DNA of 64,000 nt from assembly GCF_001021555.1 (NCBI RefSeq), contig NZ_LDCP01000003.1, positions 367,999-431,998 of the forward strand. The letters run 5' to 3'. Source of the stretch: Aurantiacibacter marinus (GTDB lineage Bacteria > Pseudomonadota > Alphaproteobacteria > Sphingomonadales > Sphingomonadaceae). The translations under genes were made by a program, and so were the position numbers. Below, piece by piece: positions 34,701-45,431 of the stretch; the stretch's first letter is position 1; every line of letters starts with the position of its first letter. The notes below the pieces were generated by a model, which made no database searches, was not told the DNA's origin, and saw nothing but the letters and a program-made list of their open reading frames with translations.

Positions 34701-35180
34701 CGGCTGCCGGATGTGCCTCCTGCGCTGCGCGCTGCCGGGGGCAGGGCATGGCTTGAGCGGCACGGCACAGGCCTAGACCCCGCAGAGCGAGAAGACATGC
34801 TTTTACGCGCGTTGGCAGTGCTGGACGATCCGCAATGGCGTGAACTGTTCGGGCCGGATGCTTTGGCCGAAGTACCGCTCGTCGCGACTGTGGGCGAGCA
34901 GGTTATTGCCGGTACGGCAGACAGGCTGTTGGTGACGGAAAGCCGCATCATGGTCGCTGATTTCAAGACCGCACGGCGTCCGCCGGTGTCGTTGGAAAGC
35001 GTGCCCCTCTCCACGTTGAAGCAGATGGGAACCTATGCCGCTGCGCTGGCCGTGATCTTCCCCGGCAGGGAAATTGAAGCGGCGGTATTATACACCCAGA
35101 CACCCCGCCTCATCGCCATCCCGGCAGAGGTTCTGTCCGCCCATCATCCGTCTGCAAAAGCGCAGCTGGGGGCAGACTAA
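31722..35180 (+). CDS. addA: Double-strand break repair helicase AddA
   Basis: 1152-aa UvrD/Rep-type helicase with a C-terminal nuclease. Helicase motifs: Walker A SASAGTGKT (26-34), LCLTFTKAGAAEMA, DEAQDTNQEQW (Walker B), GDYKQAIFGFQG, TVHGSKGLQAP and VAMTRAEE. The C-terminal RecB-like nuclease is IAGTADRLL with VADFKTARRPP. The ATG at 31722 overlaps addB's stop (ATGA), with GGAAGCGGGG ahead; the frame is open further back but inside addB. It is last in the overlapping block; trxA follows after 80 bp. Confidence 0.95.
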   Translation: MSGKVFPLKDNQRDAVAPDDSVWLSASAGTGKTQVLSARVLRLLLTEGVSPDQILCLTFTKAGAAEMATRVNEVLANWVRMKPEALAADLNAIGAKGDDATIARARTLFASVLDCPGGGLRIDTIHAFAQWLLSAFPEEAGLTPGTRPMEDRDRILLAGRVLRELLLDWQESEPSAVEALEMLSLRMGPDGARGWLMRCAMARDAWFGPSAWQPPMQARVKQLLGLPADITAYALAGECAEGTPGIELIRQVMWSYDEWGTKSGQKFAGLIGEWLLGSPEERFAGSGAFLGDLYNDKGLLKYQGNLEKQNAAITALAEQVRLWLEQVAEKATLLALVDIITPALEIGRKFAIGWDEAKQREGLVDFDDLIRRAATLLGDNDMSAWIRYKLDRRFDHVLVDEAQDTNQEQWAIIGALTDDFFSGEGQKGDRQRTLFVVGDYKQAIFGFQGTSPENFRSARDSYASKLRARRENAAQSRQNVSARDLQELGLGRSYRTAQSVLTFVDAAIDAITPAAFGLDRQPDPHEGDNRPGLVTLWKPVPGKPEDADEEDGLEIRVSEPERRMADALAKQVKGWIDNGFALSKGKPRNAGPGDIMVLVRKRKDLAGLIVARLHAAGVPVAGVDRLRLGAPLAVKDLMAAIRFAAQPNDDLALACLLVSPIFGWSQEQLLEHGYRPKDRRLWDHLRSSKHAEARAAADRLRDLLAQADFEPPQALLHWLLVGPWRARAKLVARLGREANDPIDELLNAALQFSAANTPSLQGFIYWFDAGDGELKREAEGSGNEVRVMTVHGSKGLQAPIVILADACGDPDASRTSGLDLVEDKPGNEIGLTLPLPPLSGDERVGRIAEAEEAVKASDRQEHWRLLYVAMTRAEEALFVGGSLGKRETEPKPDSWYARLEPLFGGDWLDDQHWGARMEHGERGVPVEKRFQTDLSLPMVLPAWATRPVGEEPRPPRPLAPSASTDEQGSDPPLPAEQAAIAARRGVLIHSLLERLPDVPPALRAAGGRAWLERHGTGLDPAEREDMLLRALAVLDDPQWRELFGPDALAEVPLVATVGEQVIAGTADRLLVTESRIMVADFKTARRPPVSLESVPLSTLKQMGTYAAALAVIFPGREIEAAVLYTQTPRLIAIPAEVLSAHHPSAKAQLGAD

Positions 35181-35260
35181 GGAAAGCTATCGCGCCTCAG
35201 GCATTGAGGAATTAGAGTTCATGCCCAGATAGGGCACCAAGCAAATCAGGAGACGCCATC

Positions 35261-35581
35261 ATGGCTACCAAGAATGTTACCGACGCAAGCTTCCAGGCTG
35301 ACGTGCTCGATTCCGATAAGCCCGTCCTCGTGGATTTCTGGGCGGAATGGTGCGGCCCGTGCAAGATGATCGCTCCTGCGCTGGAAGAGATTTCGGACGA
35401 GCTGGCCGACAAAGTGACAATCGCCAAGATGGATATCATGGAAAATCCCGAGGTGCCCGGGAAGATGGGCGTCCAGTCAATCCCATTCCTCGTATTGTTC
35501 AAGGACGGCAAGCCCGTCGCGCAACAAATGGGCGCAGCACCAAAGAACGCACTGAAAGGCTGGCTGGAAGGCGAGCTTTAA
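35261..35581 (+). CDS. trxA: Thioredoxin
   Basis: 106-aa cytoplasmic thiol-disulfide reductant. The active site is WAEWCGPCKM (Cys31, Cys34) and the cis-Pro loop is VQSIPFLVLF; C-terminal APKNALKGWLEGEL is typical of Trx1. AGGAGA lies ahead of the ATG. It follows addA by 80 bp in the same direction and ends convergently with the next minus-strand gene, sharing the palindrome TTAA as both stop codons. Confidence 0.97.
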   Translation: MATKNVTDASFQADVLDSDKPVLVDFWAEWCGPCKMIAPALEEISDELADKVTIAKMDIMENPEVPGKMGVQSIPFLVLFKDGKPVAQQMGAAPKNALKGWLEGEL

Positions 35582-36390
35582 GCTTCCAACGCATTTAGCC
35601 GCTCTACCATGTCCTCCCACATCGCTGGCGAGGCCGCGCCGACCAGACCTTTACGGTTCCATTCGTCTACCCTGTAGGCGGAACCATCCAGTCGCGCGGC
35701 CTTTCCGCCTGCCTCATTCAGCCACAAAACGCCCGCTGCATGATCCCATGCCAGCGTGCGCTCGAAGATTGAAACATCATTCGTCCCCAGAGCAAGCCGC
35801 GGATATTGCTCGGCCGCGCAGTAAGGTATGTCGGTAAGGCGATAATGCGGCATGATGTGCGCCTTCATCGCCTCGCGCTGCGCATCGTCCATGAAAATCA
35901 GAGAGATTGCGGCGACGGGCGGTGTCTCTCCTGTGGGAATGGCAGTGACTTTCTCGCTACCGATGAATGCGCCTTTGCCGCTGTGCGCCACGCAGAAACG
36001 GCCTGACAGACAATCATAGATCCAGCCCGTGTGCGCCTCTCCGCCAGAGGCCATGGCGATCAGAATGCCGAACGGCGGCTTCCCGGCGGCGAAATTGCGC
36101 GTGCCGTCGATCGGATCCACAATCCAGCAATCGCCTGTCAGTCCGTCCAGTGCTGAGGGATCGACGTGGACCTGTTCTTCCCCCACGAAGGCGAGGCCGG
36201 GAATGATCTTCTCCAACCCTTCGCGCAGCATATGTTCGGAATCGCGGTCTGCCACGGTAACAGGATCGTTGCCGCCTTTGTCCTCGATCTCGCCTTCGGC
36301 CAGATTGCGAAAGCGCGGCATGATGGCTTTTTCGGTCACCGTGCGAAGCAAGTCTTCCATTGCGCGATGAAGCGCCATGACGTCATTCAT
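35578..36390 (-). CDS. Inositol monophosphatase-family protein (possible histidinol-phosphatase HisN)
   Basis: 270-aa Mg-dependent phosphatase. Family motifs: DPVTVADRDSE, VGEEQ, WIVDPIDGTRNFAAGKPPFGI and AWDHAAGVLWLNEAGG, giving the Glu-Asp-Ile-Asp metal sites. The substrate cannot be fixed: inositol phosphates, 3'-phosphoadenosine or histidinol phosphate are all known for this family, and HisN-type members are frequent in alphaproteobacteria. The start ATG at 36390 overlaps the argJ stop (ATGA), so it is coupled to argJ. Its stop overlaps the trxA stop from the opposite strand. Confidence 0.87.
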   Translation of the reverse strand: MNDVMALHRAMEDLLRTVTEKAIMPRFRNLAEGEIEDKGGNDPVTVADRDSEHMLREGLEKIIPGLAFVGEEQVHVDPSALDGLTGDCWIVDPIDGTRNFAAGKPPFGILIAMASGGEAHTGWIYDCLSGRFCVAHSGKGAFIGSEKVTAIPTGETPPVAAISLIFMDDAQREAMKAHIMPHYRLTDIPYCAAEQYPRLALGTNDVSIFERTLAWDHAAGVLWLNEAGGKAARLDGSAYRVDEWNRKGLVGAASPAMWEDMVERLNALEA

Positions 36391-37625
36391 GACCGGTAAT
36401 CGGCATTGATGCTGATGTATCCGTGGGTGAGGTCGCACGTCCAAACCGTGGCACGGCCTTCGCCAATGCCCAATTCAACGGTGATGTCGATTTCTTGCCC
36501 CTCCAGGTGTTTCGCAACCGGCGCTTCATCGTAATCCGCAACGGGCAAGCCATCACGCGCCGCCCAGGTGCCGCCAAAGGCTATGCCGAGTTTGTCCCTG
36601 TCGGCAGGTTCTCCCGCTTTGCCAACCGCCATGACAACGCGGCCCCAATTGGCATCTCCCCCCGCAATCGCCGTTTTGACAAGCGGGGAATTGGCAATCG
36701 CAAGGCCGACGCGGCGTGCGCTGTCATCGTTTGCCGCGCCCGACACATTCACAGCGATGAATTTGCTCGCCCCTTCGCCGTCGCGCACGACCAGTTGGGC
36801 GAGGCTGCGGCAAACATCCTCCAGCGCGGCCATGAAGGCATCCGCGCCGGGATCGTCGAAGGAGGATAGCGGGACATTTCCCGCTTTTCCCGTCGCGAAG
36901 GCCAGTACGGTATCGCTGGTGGAAGTATCGCTATCTACGGTGATGCAATTGTAAGTGCGCGCATTGGCACCAGAGAGGCATTGTTGCAGGAAGGCAGGTT
37001 CTACTGCAGCGTCGGTGAAGATGTAGCCGAGCATCGTCGCCATATCGGGCGCAATCATGCCGCTGCCTTTGATAATTCCGTTCAGGACGACGCGCGTTTC
37101 GCCGATCATCGCGGCGGAAGCCGCGCCCTTCGTAAAGGTGTCCGTGGTGCCGATAGCGCTTGTGGCATCTTCCCAACTGCAAGGCTCTGCGTGAAGTGCC
37201 GCCGCAACGCCTTCCTGCGCCTTGTCTTTGGGCAAGGGCACACCGATTACACCGGTGGACGACACCAGTACATCTGACGGCGCGCATTCCAGATGATGCG
37301 CCACCTGCGCCATAATCTGCTCCACCGCATCACGCCCGCGATAACCGGTAAAGGCGTTTGAATTGCCCGCATTGACAATCAGGGCGCGCGCCCGGCCCAG
37401 CTTCACCTGCTCGCGCCCCATTTCAACCTCGGTAGAGCAGCACACGTTTTGGGTGAAGACGCCCGCCAAGGTCGTCCCCTCTGCCAGCTCGGCATATGTC
37501 AGGTCGGCTCGGTCCCAGTTCTTGTACCGCGCGCGGGCAACACGCATGGTCACGCCTTCGACAGGCGGCATATCGGGGAAGGGGCGGGCGAGCGGAGAGC
37601 GGGTGAGGTCCATGGGTTTGCTCAT
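36387..37625 (-). CDS. argJ: Bifunctional glutamate N-acetyltransferase / N-acetylornithine acetyltransferase
   Basis: 412-aa enzyme of the cyclic arginine pathway, transferring acetyl from N-acetylornithine to glutamate. It is self-cleaved into two chains at the Ala-Thr in PDMATMLGYIFTDA, the Thr being the nucleophile. Other marks are STGVIG, KGSGMIAPD and a C-terminal block with DLTHGYISINADYRS. It is cotranscribed with the downstream phosphatase (4-nt overlap). It diverges from a small plus-strand secreted protein gene 97 bp away. Confidence 0.96.
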   Translation of the reverse strand: MSKPMDLTRSPLARPFPDMPPVEGVTMRVARARYKNWDRADLTYAELAEGTTLAGVFTQNVCCSTEVEMGREQVKLGRARALIVNAGNSNAFTGYRGRDAVEQIMAQVAHHLECAPSDVLVSSTGVIGVPLPKDKAQEGVAAALHAEPCSWEDATSAIGTTDTFTKGAASAAMIGETRVVLNGIIKGSGMIAPDMATMLGYIFTDAAVEPAFLQQCLSGANARTYNCITVDSDTSTSDTVLAFATGKAGNVPLSSFDDPGADAFMAALEDVCRSLAQLVVRDGEGASKFIAVNVSGAANDDSARRVGLAIANSPLVKTAIAGGDANWGRVVMAVGKAGEPADRDKLGIAFGGTWAARDGLPVADYDEAPVAKHLEGQEIDITVELGIGEGRATVWTCDLTHGYISINADYRS

Positions 37626-37722
37626 AACGAGCCTGCTTTGCGGCTACAACGCGGCAATTTCACCGCATATTCACGCATTCCGGCATAGACTTCGCTGTAT
37701 CAATCGCTATCTGACAGGCCTT

Positions 37723-37983
37723 ATGCTTCGCCAATTGCTTACTTTGCTTGCCGTAATTTCGGGCTTTACGCTCGCGGCGGAGCCTGTGTCTGCGGCGGAT
37801 GCAAGTCTGATAAGCATAGCTGCGGCAGAGCAGGCGGATTGCATTGCAGTCGTCAGCACTCCGGTCCAGCTACGTCAGAAAAGCCCTGTTGGCGATGTGC
37901 CGCAGGCATGGCCTTGCGCCACAGAGCCAGCGATTGAGCCGGTTCCCAGCGTCCGCATTCAGGTAGACCGCGCGCGCGAATAG
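37723..37983 (+). CDS. Small exported protein of unknown function
   Basis: 86 aa. MLRQLLTLLAVISGFTLAAEP reads as a signal peptide with cleavage near VSAAD. The mature ~60 residues have two Cys (ADCIAVV, AWPCATE) that could form a disulfide and several Pro. No family recognised. It lies between argJ (divergent) and secA. The frame is open upstream through argJ's antisense strand, but the signal peptide fixes the ATG at 37723. Confidence 0.55.
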   Translation: MLRQLLTLLAVISGFTLAAEPVSAADASLISIAAAEQADCIAVVSTPVQLRQKSPVGDVPQAWPCATEPAIEPVPSVRIQVDRARE

Positions 37984-38015
37984 CGCCGCAACCCCTTTAC
38001 ATCGCCTGACTTTTC

Positions 38016-38039
38016 AGGCCGCGCTGATATGCGCGGTCT
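38016..38039 (+). promoter_or_regulatory. Hairpin in the secA leader
   Basis: CCGCGC (38019-38024) pairs with GCGCGG (38031-38036), extendable by a wobble and two pairs. It lies 34-57 nt before the secA ATG, between the stop of the small secreted-protein gene and secA. It may be a 5' leader element or the weak terminator of the preceding gene. Confidence 0.35.
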
Positions 38040-38072
38040 CATCCCATATTATCCGAACAGGAACAGCCCGCC

Positions 38073-40874
<2,802 letters not shown>

Positions 40875-40876
40875 TT

Positions 40877-40909
40877 GATGTCCGCGCGCCGTCACGGCGC
40901 GCGGACATC
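40877..40909. terminator. 15-bp perfect stem-loop after secA, no T-tract
   Basis: GATGTCCGCGCGCCG (40877-40891), 3-nt loop, CGGCGCGCGGACATC (40895-40909). It is the strongest hairpin in the window by pairing, placed 2 nt after the secA stop. No T-run follows on either strand. Confidence 0.6.
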
Positions 40910-41039
40910 GGCCGTGATCCGTCACGCATCGATCCGAAGAAATTTGAACGGGTGGCTGTCTGCAAGCAGGAACAGCTGCATGGCTGAGCTGCAAACCTGC
41001 CGCCGCACTTGCGGGTGCAAAAGCCTCAAGTGGAAAAAA

Positions 41040-41114
41040 TGGCTCCCCGAGTAGGATTCGAACCTACGGCCAAGTGATTAACAGTCACCTACTCTACCGC
41101 TGAGCTATCGGGGA
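41040..41114 (-). tRNA. tRNA-Asn (anticodon GTT)
   Basis: 75 nt with encoded CCA. Acceptor TCCCCGA pairs with TCGGGGA, discriminator G. The anticodon arm GTGACTGTTAATCAC shows GTT in the loop, and the T arm holds GGTTCGAATCC. A single gene transcribed opposite to secA. Confidence 0.97.
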
Positions 41115-41214
41115 GCAGCCCCCAAGCGGTGTTGAGGGGGCAGGGATGCGCCTATATGGGCGGCGATTTGGTTTGGCAAGGCCCTGTTTTAAGGACTTCG
41201 TCTATTACATGCGG

Positions 41215-42012
41215 TCAGGTGATAAATTGCTCTGCCACGATGCGTTCATCCAGCGCATGTCCGGGATCAAATAGCAGGGTCATTTTCTTGTCGCGCGCAA
41301 TTTCCACATGGACTTCTGCAACATCGCGTACCTCTTTCTGGTCCGCCACCACGGCGACGGGCCGTTTGGCCGGTTCGTGGACGCGGAAAGTCACGCGGCT
41401 GCTTTCCGGCAGAATGGCGCCAGGCCAGCGGCGCGGGCGGAATGGGCTGATCGGAGTGAGCGCGAGCATCTGCGAATCGAGTGGCAGGATCGGACCATTG
41501 GCGGATAGATTGTATGCGGTAGAGCCAACCGGGGTGGCCAACAGGACACCGTCGCCTGCCAGTTGCGGAATGCGGACCCGGCCATTGACCGAAATTTCAA
41601 TCTTCGCTGTTTGCCGTGTTTCGCGCAGCAGGCTGACTTCATTGATCGCGCAGGAACTGACGCTTTCCCCTGATTGCGTTATCGCCTCCATCCGCAACGG
41701 TGAAACGATAAGCGGTTTCGCCCTTGCTATCCGGGAAGTGATGTCTCCGTATCCGTAATATCGATTCATCAGAAAACCGACTGTACCCAGGTTCAGCCCA
41801 AAGACAGGTAAGCTGCGATGGCTGTCGAGCATGTCATGCAAGGTATCCAGCATGAACCCGTCGCCGCCGAGAGCGACCACGGCATCAGCGTCGTCCAGCG
41901 ATACAAAATCCGCGCGCTCTGCCAGTTCTTGTGCTGCCTTGGCCGATTTCTCCGTGTCTGAATGCAGCAGGGCGAGCCGCTGATAGCCCGGTTGCTGTTC
42001 CCCAGTCTGCAT
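41215..42012 (-). CDS. nadK: NAD kinase
   Basis: 265-aa enzyme phosphorylating NAD to NADP with ATP. Motifs: GGDG (49-52) catalytic Asp, FGLNLGTVGFLMN, and GSTAYNLSANGPILP, the substrate-binding block. The length fits the short alphaproteobacterial form. I place the start at the ATG at 42012 because GGGAGA lies ~8 nt ahead; an in-frame ATG at 42024 and longer frames are less likely. It is divergent from the EAL gene, the two start codons being 101 bp apart. Confidence 0.94.
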   Translation of the reverse strand: MQTGEQQPGYQRLALLHSDTEKSAKAAQELAERADFVSLDDADAVVALGGDGFMLDTLHDMLDSHRSLPVFGLNLGTVGFLMNRYYGYGDITSRIARAKPLIVSPLRMEAITQSGESVSSCAINEVSLLRETRQTAKIEISVNGRVRIPQLAGDGVLLATPVGSTAYNLSANGPILPLDSQMLALTPISPFRPRRWPGAILPESSRVTFRVHEPAKRPVAVVADQKEVRDVAEVHVEIARDKKMTLLFDPGHALDERIVAEQFIT

Positions 42013-42113
42013 TGCGTCTCCCATCGCAGGCGACACTATGGAGCGCCGTCCCGATTTGCAACGCGCCATTATCAGTGAGAGACTACACCCGCCACGTTTG
42101 GCAGGAGGCTGCA

Positions 42114-42929
42114 ATGTCAATTCCAGCACAAACTATCGATCGCAGGGCCAGAACGGATCGCAGGCGGACAGAACCGCATCCGGTTACAGAAGACCTTGCG
42201 GACGCTTTGACGGCCGATGAAATCCAGTTGCTGTTCCAGCCGCAATATCGCAGCTCCGATGGCGCGTTGGCTGGGGCTGAGGCGCTGGTCCGTTGGGAAC
42301 ATGAAGACCACGGCGTACTTGCAGGAGATGCCTTGGTGGCGATTTCTCAAAGCGGGGGCATTGCCCGCCGCCTGTCCCGCCACATTGCGCGTGCGTCACT
42401 TTCAGCGGCGGCGCATTGGCCAGGCCATTTGCGTTTGTCGATCAATGTCACGGCGATGGACCTGTTCGATCGGACTTTCGGCGAAGAATTGCTAGCCATG
42501 ATCGCTGATGCGAACTTTCCGGCAGAGCGGCTGACATTGGAAATCACAGAGCAGGCGCTGGTGGCCGATCTCGACCGGTCTGCAGAACGGCTGAATTATC
42601 TGGCCGGCAAAGGGATCCGGATTGCGCTTGATGATTTTGGAGCCGGTTTTTGCAACTTCCGGTATTTGAAGGTCCTGCCATTACATGCGCTCAAGCTTGA
42701 TCGCTCGATGATTGAAGGCGTGGCAAATGATTCGCGCGACCTGGCCGTATTGCGCGGTATTATCGCGATGGCCCGTGCGCTTGACCTGTGCGTGATTGCA
42801 GAAGGCATCGAAACGGAGGGCCAGCGCGCTGTTGCCATGCGCGAGGGGTGCGACATCATCCAGGGCTATCTTGCTGGCAGGCCCATGTCGTCCGGGCGAT
42901 TTGCCACACTGGCCGCGGTTACGGCATAA
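42114..42929 (+). CDS. Stand-alone EAL-domain c-di-GMP phosphodiesterase
   Basis: 271-aa protein made almost only of an EAL domain; ~25 N-terminal residues are basic (RRARTDRRR). Residues needed for metal and c-di-GMP hydrolysis are all seen: Glu56-Ala-Leu, Asn111 (SINVTA), Glu143 and Glu146 (EITE), Asp173-Asp174 (DDFG), Lys194 (LKLDR), Glu230/Glu233 (AEGIE) and Gln250 (QGYLAGRP), so activity is likely. No sensory or GGDEF domain is fused. AGGAGG at 42103-42108 confirms the start. Its end converges with the S9 peptidase gene across an 8-bp inverted repeat. Confidence 0.9.
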   Translation: MSIPAQTIDRRARTDRRRTEPHPVTEDLADALTADEIQLLFQPQYRSSDGALAGAEALVRWEHEDHGVLAGDALVAISQSGGIARRLSRHIARASLSAAAHWPGHLRLSINVTAMDLFDRTFGEELLAMIADANFPAERLTLEITEQALVADLDRSAERLNYLAGKGIRIALDDFGAGFCNFRYLKVLPLHALKLDRSMIEGVANDSRDLAVLRGIIAMARALDLCVIAEGIETEGQRAVAMREGCDIIQGYLAGRPMSSGRFATLAAVTA

Positions 42930-42942
42930 AGCGCAACCGCGG
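42913..42942. terminator. Inverted repeat between the EAL and S9 peptidase genes
   Basis: CCGCGGTT (42913-42920) pairs with AACCGCGG (42935-42942) across the EAL gene's stop codon. Placed between convergent genes only 21 bp apart, it probably acts for both; no T-tract. Confidence 0.45.
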
Positions 42943-42950
42943 TCATTTGG

Positions 42951-45371
42951 TCATTCTGATGCAGACTGTTCGGGCGTCGGCCCGGCGTTCTTAACGTGGA
43001 CGTCAAACCAGTCGATCATCTCTGCCAGGGTATGCAGCACCGATTCCCGGCCGCGATAACCATGACTTTCGTATGGCAGCATAACCAGTCGCGCAGTGCC
43101 TCCAGTGCCCTTTACAGCTGCGAACATGCGTTCTGATTGCTGCGGGAAGGTGCCGGAATTGTTGTCGTTATTGCCGTGGATCAACAGCATCGGCTCATTG
43201 ATCATATTAGCCGCCATGAAGGGCGACAGTTCATAATATGTTTCCGGCGCATCCCAGAAAATGCGTCGTTCCGACTGGAAGCCGAAAGGTGTGAGCGTCC
43301 GGTTGTAGGCACCTGAGCGGGCTATCCCGGCGCGGAAGATATCGCTCCTGGCCAGTAGGTGCGCTGTCATGAACGCGCCGTAGCTGTGCCCGCCAACGCC
43401 TACGCGGTAGCCGTCGCTGATCCCGCGCGTCACAGCAAAATCGACCGCTGCCTGACCGCTGGAGACGACCTGTTCGATGAAAGTATCGTTTACCGTCTCA
43501 GGATCATTGCCGATCACCGGCATGGAAGCATTGTCCAGCACGGCATAACCTTGAGTCAGGAAGAACAGGTGCGAATATCCGCCGATGCGCGTGAAGCGAT
43601 AGGGCGAATCGCGGTTTTGCGAAGCGGTACCAGCGCTGTTGAATTCACGCGGGTAGGCCCAAACGACCAGCGGCACTTGCCGCCCCTGTACGTACCCGGA
43701 AGGAAGATAAAGCGTCGCGGTCAGCTCTGTTCCGTCTTCCCGTGTGTAGGTAACAAGTTCACGGCTGATGCCGGTCAATTCAGGATGCGGATCTGGGAAT
43801 TCGGTGAGCGCTGTCATGATGTCACCAACGCGCAGCCGGTAATTGCCCGGATCGGTAGGGCTTTGGAAATATGTGACGAAGGCGCTGTCGCTGTCATCCA
43901 GCACATCGACGACGCTCTCCAAATTTTCGCCTGTGTTGCGCCAGATTTCCTGCGTGTCCAACGTGGCCAGATCGAAGCGCCGCAAGAACGGTCTCAGTCC
44001 TTCGGGCGTGGCCCCGCTGCCACTGAGCAACAGCACGCCATCATCATTGCGGGCCACGTTAAAGCCCGATGCGGTGGTCACAGTAACCGGAGAGCCGGGG
44101 TCGTTATAGGCATCCTGCGAATCGCGCAGATTGATCACACGGTCCGGGTTGTCGCCTGTGACATCGACATGGGTCAGGCGAATTTCGCGGCTGTCGCGGT
44201 CGTAATCATAGGCGATGACATCGTCTGTATCTTCCATACCAACGAAGCCGGAAAAACGGTCTTCGAAGCGGGCAATTTCAATCGGCTCGCCAGAAAACGG
44301 TGCGGCAAGGCCCATCATTGCATCGCGCACATCGGCTTCAACGCGCGGATCGCCGCCGTCCTGCGCCTCGGCCCAAACGAGCAGCGAGTCCTCTGTCGGA
44401 TGCCAGGTTATCGAGCGGCGGCCGGTTGGAACGCCCTGAACCGGAAGATTGTCTGCCAGTGGCTGCTCGGCAATGGTTACTATGAGTTCCCCTGAAGCGT
44501 CAGTTACAACAGAGGTCTGCGGGAAGCGGCTGTAAGGCACCTGATAGCTGAACGGCTGTTCGAGCCATTCCATGAGCATATATCCACCATCCGGCGATGC
44601 TCCGGCATAGGTGTAGATGCGCGGCTCACCCAGAATTTCCGGCGCGCCGCCATCCAGCGAATAGGCAACTGGCTGACTTGTGGTCAGCCATGTAAACAGC
44701 GCCTCATCATGGGGGTTTTCCAGCAAGTCCTGATAGGTGCGCGTCTGCGCTTCCTCGCCTCCTGATGCATCCTGGATTGCAGGCCCCACAGGGGTGGGCG
44801 ATGCAACGGGCATAGGCCGGCGATTCGCAGGCGATGCGAGGATCAGCAAGCGGCCATCGGGCAGCCAGCGCGGTCCCTGAAAGATCGGATTTATGCCGCG
44901 TTCGCACAGCGTTGTTGCCTCGCCGCTGGCTGTATCCAGCACCATCAGCGCCATGCCGTCTGCATAGGTGTTGGTGAACGCAACGTGGCGGCCATCGGGC
45001 GACCAGCTGAGGTCGGACACGTCGGCTTCCGCGGGCAGAGCGACCTGCCGCTCTGCCCCATCGGCTATGTCGCGCAAGGCCATGCCGACAAAGGCGCGGG
45101 TTCCGTGGCGGTCGTTAATAGCAGCATCAAGCCGCAGTCCGGCCAGCTTTTCCATCGGACGCGCGAGTTCGGACACTGGCGGGAGGCTTTCCCGTTCCAG
45201 CAACAGAACCGTGTCACCAGCGGGCGAAACGGAAACGCTGGGGGAGGGTGCGCGCGTTACGATGTCGGCGACATCGGCGGGCGGCTGACGGTAGGTTTCT
45301 TGCGCCGCAACGGACGCAGCGAGCGGGCCGGCAAGTGAAAGGGCAAGGCCGGTGGAAAGCAGCAAACGCAT
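42951..45371 (-). CDS. S9-family serine peptidase (prolyl oligopeptidase superfamily), exported
   Basis: 806 aa. The N-terminal signal peptide (MRLLLSTGLALSLAGPLAAS...AQE) implies a periplasmic enzyme. A long beta-propeller region is followed by the alpha/beta-hydrolase C-terminus with the nucleophile GGHSYGAFM, the Asp-bearing HGNNDNNSGTFPQQ and the His in YESHGYRG. Homologues include acylaminoacyl peptidases and glutamyl endopeptidases; this protein's specificity is not decidable. AGGAGG precedes the ATG. It lies 60 bp downstream of mfd on the same strand. Confidence 0.88.
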   Translation of the reverse strand: MRLLLSTGLALSLAGPLAASVAAQETYRQPPADVADIVTRAPSPSVSVSPAGDTVLLLERESLPPVSELARPMEKLAGLRLDAAINDRHGTRAFVGMALRDIADGAERQVALPAEADVSDLSWSPDGRHVAFTNTYADGMALMVLDTASGEATTLCERGINPIFQGPRWLPDGRLLILASPANRRPMPVASPTPVGPAIQDASGGEEAQTRTYQDLLENPHDEALFTWLTTSQPVAYSLDGGAPEILGEPRIYTYAGASPDGGYMLMEWLEQPFSYQVPYSRFPQTSVVTDASGELIVTIAEQPLADNLPVQGVPTGRRSITWHPTEDSLLVWAEAQDGGDPRVEADVRDAMMGLAAPFSGEPIEIARFEDRFSGFVGMEDTDDVIAYDYDRDSREIRLTHVDVTGDNPDRVINLRDSQDAYNDPGSPVTVTTASGFNVARNDDGVLLLSGSGATPEGLRPFLRRFDLATLDTQEIWRNTGENLESVVDVLDDSDSAFVTYFQSPTDPGNYRLRVGDIMTALTEFPDPHPELTGISRELVTYTREDGTELTATLYLPSGYVQGRQVPLVVWAYPREFNSAGTASQNRDSPYRFTRIGGYSHLFFLTQGYAVLDNASMPVIGNDPETVNDTFIEQVVSSGQAAVDFAVTRGISDGYRVGVGGHSYGAFMTAHLLARSDIFRAGIARSGAYNRTLTPFGFQSERRIFWDAPETYYELSPFMAANMINEPMLLIHGNNDNNSGTFPQQSERMFAAVKGTGGTARLVMLPYESHGYRGRESVLHTLAEMIDWFDVHVKNAGPTPEQSASE

Positions 45372-45431
45372 TGGTTGATAGTCCTCCTGTTGAGCGCACT
45401 ATTGAGGCGCGTCGGCCGGATGACAAGTGCG

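Noticed and set aside
43359..44495. 378-codon plus-strand frame inside the S9 peptidase gene
   Set aside because: Antisense to a clear peptidase gene, no ribosome site and no recognisable domain.
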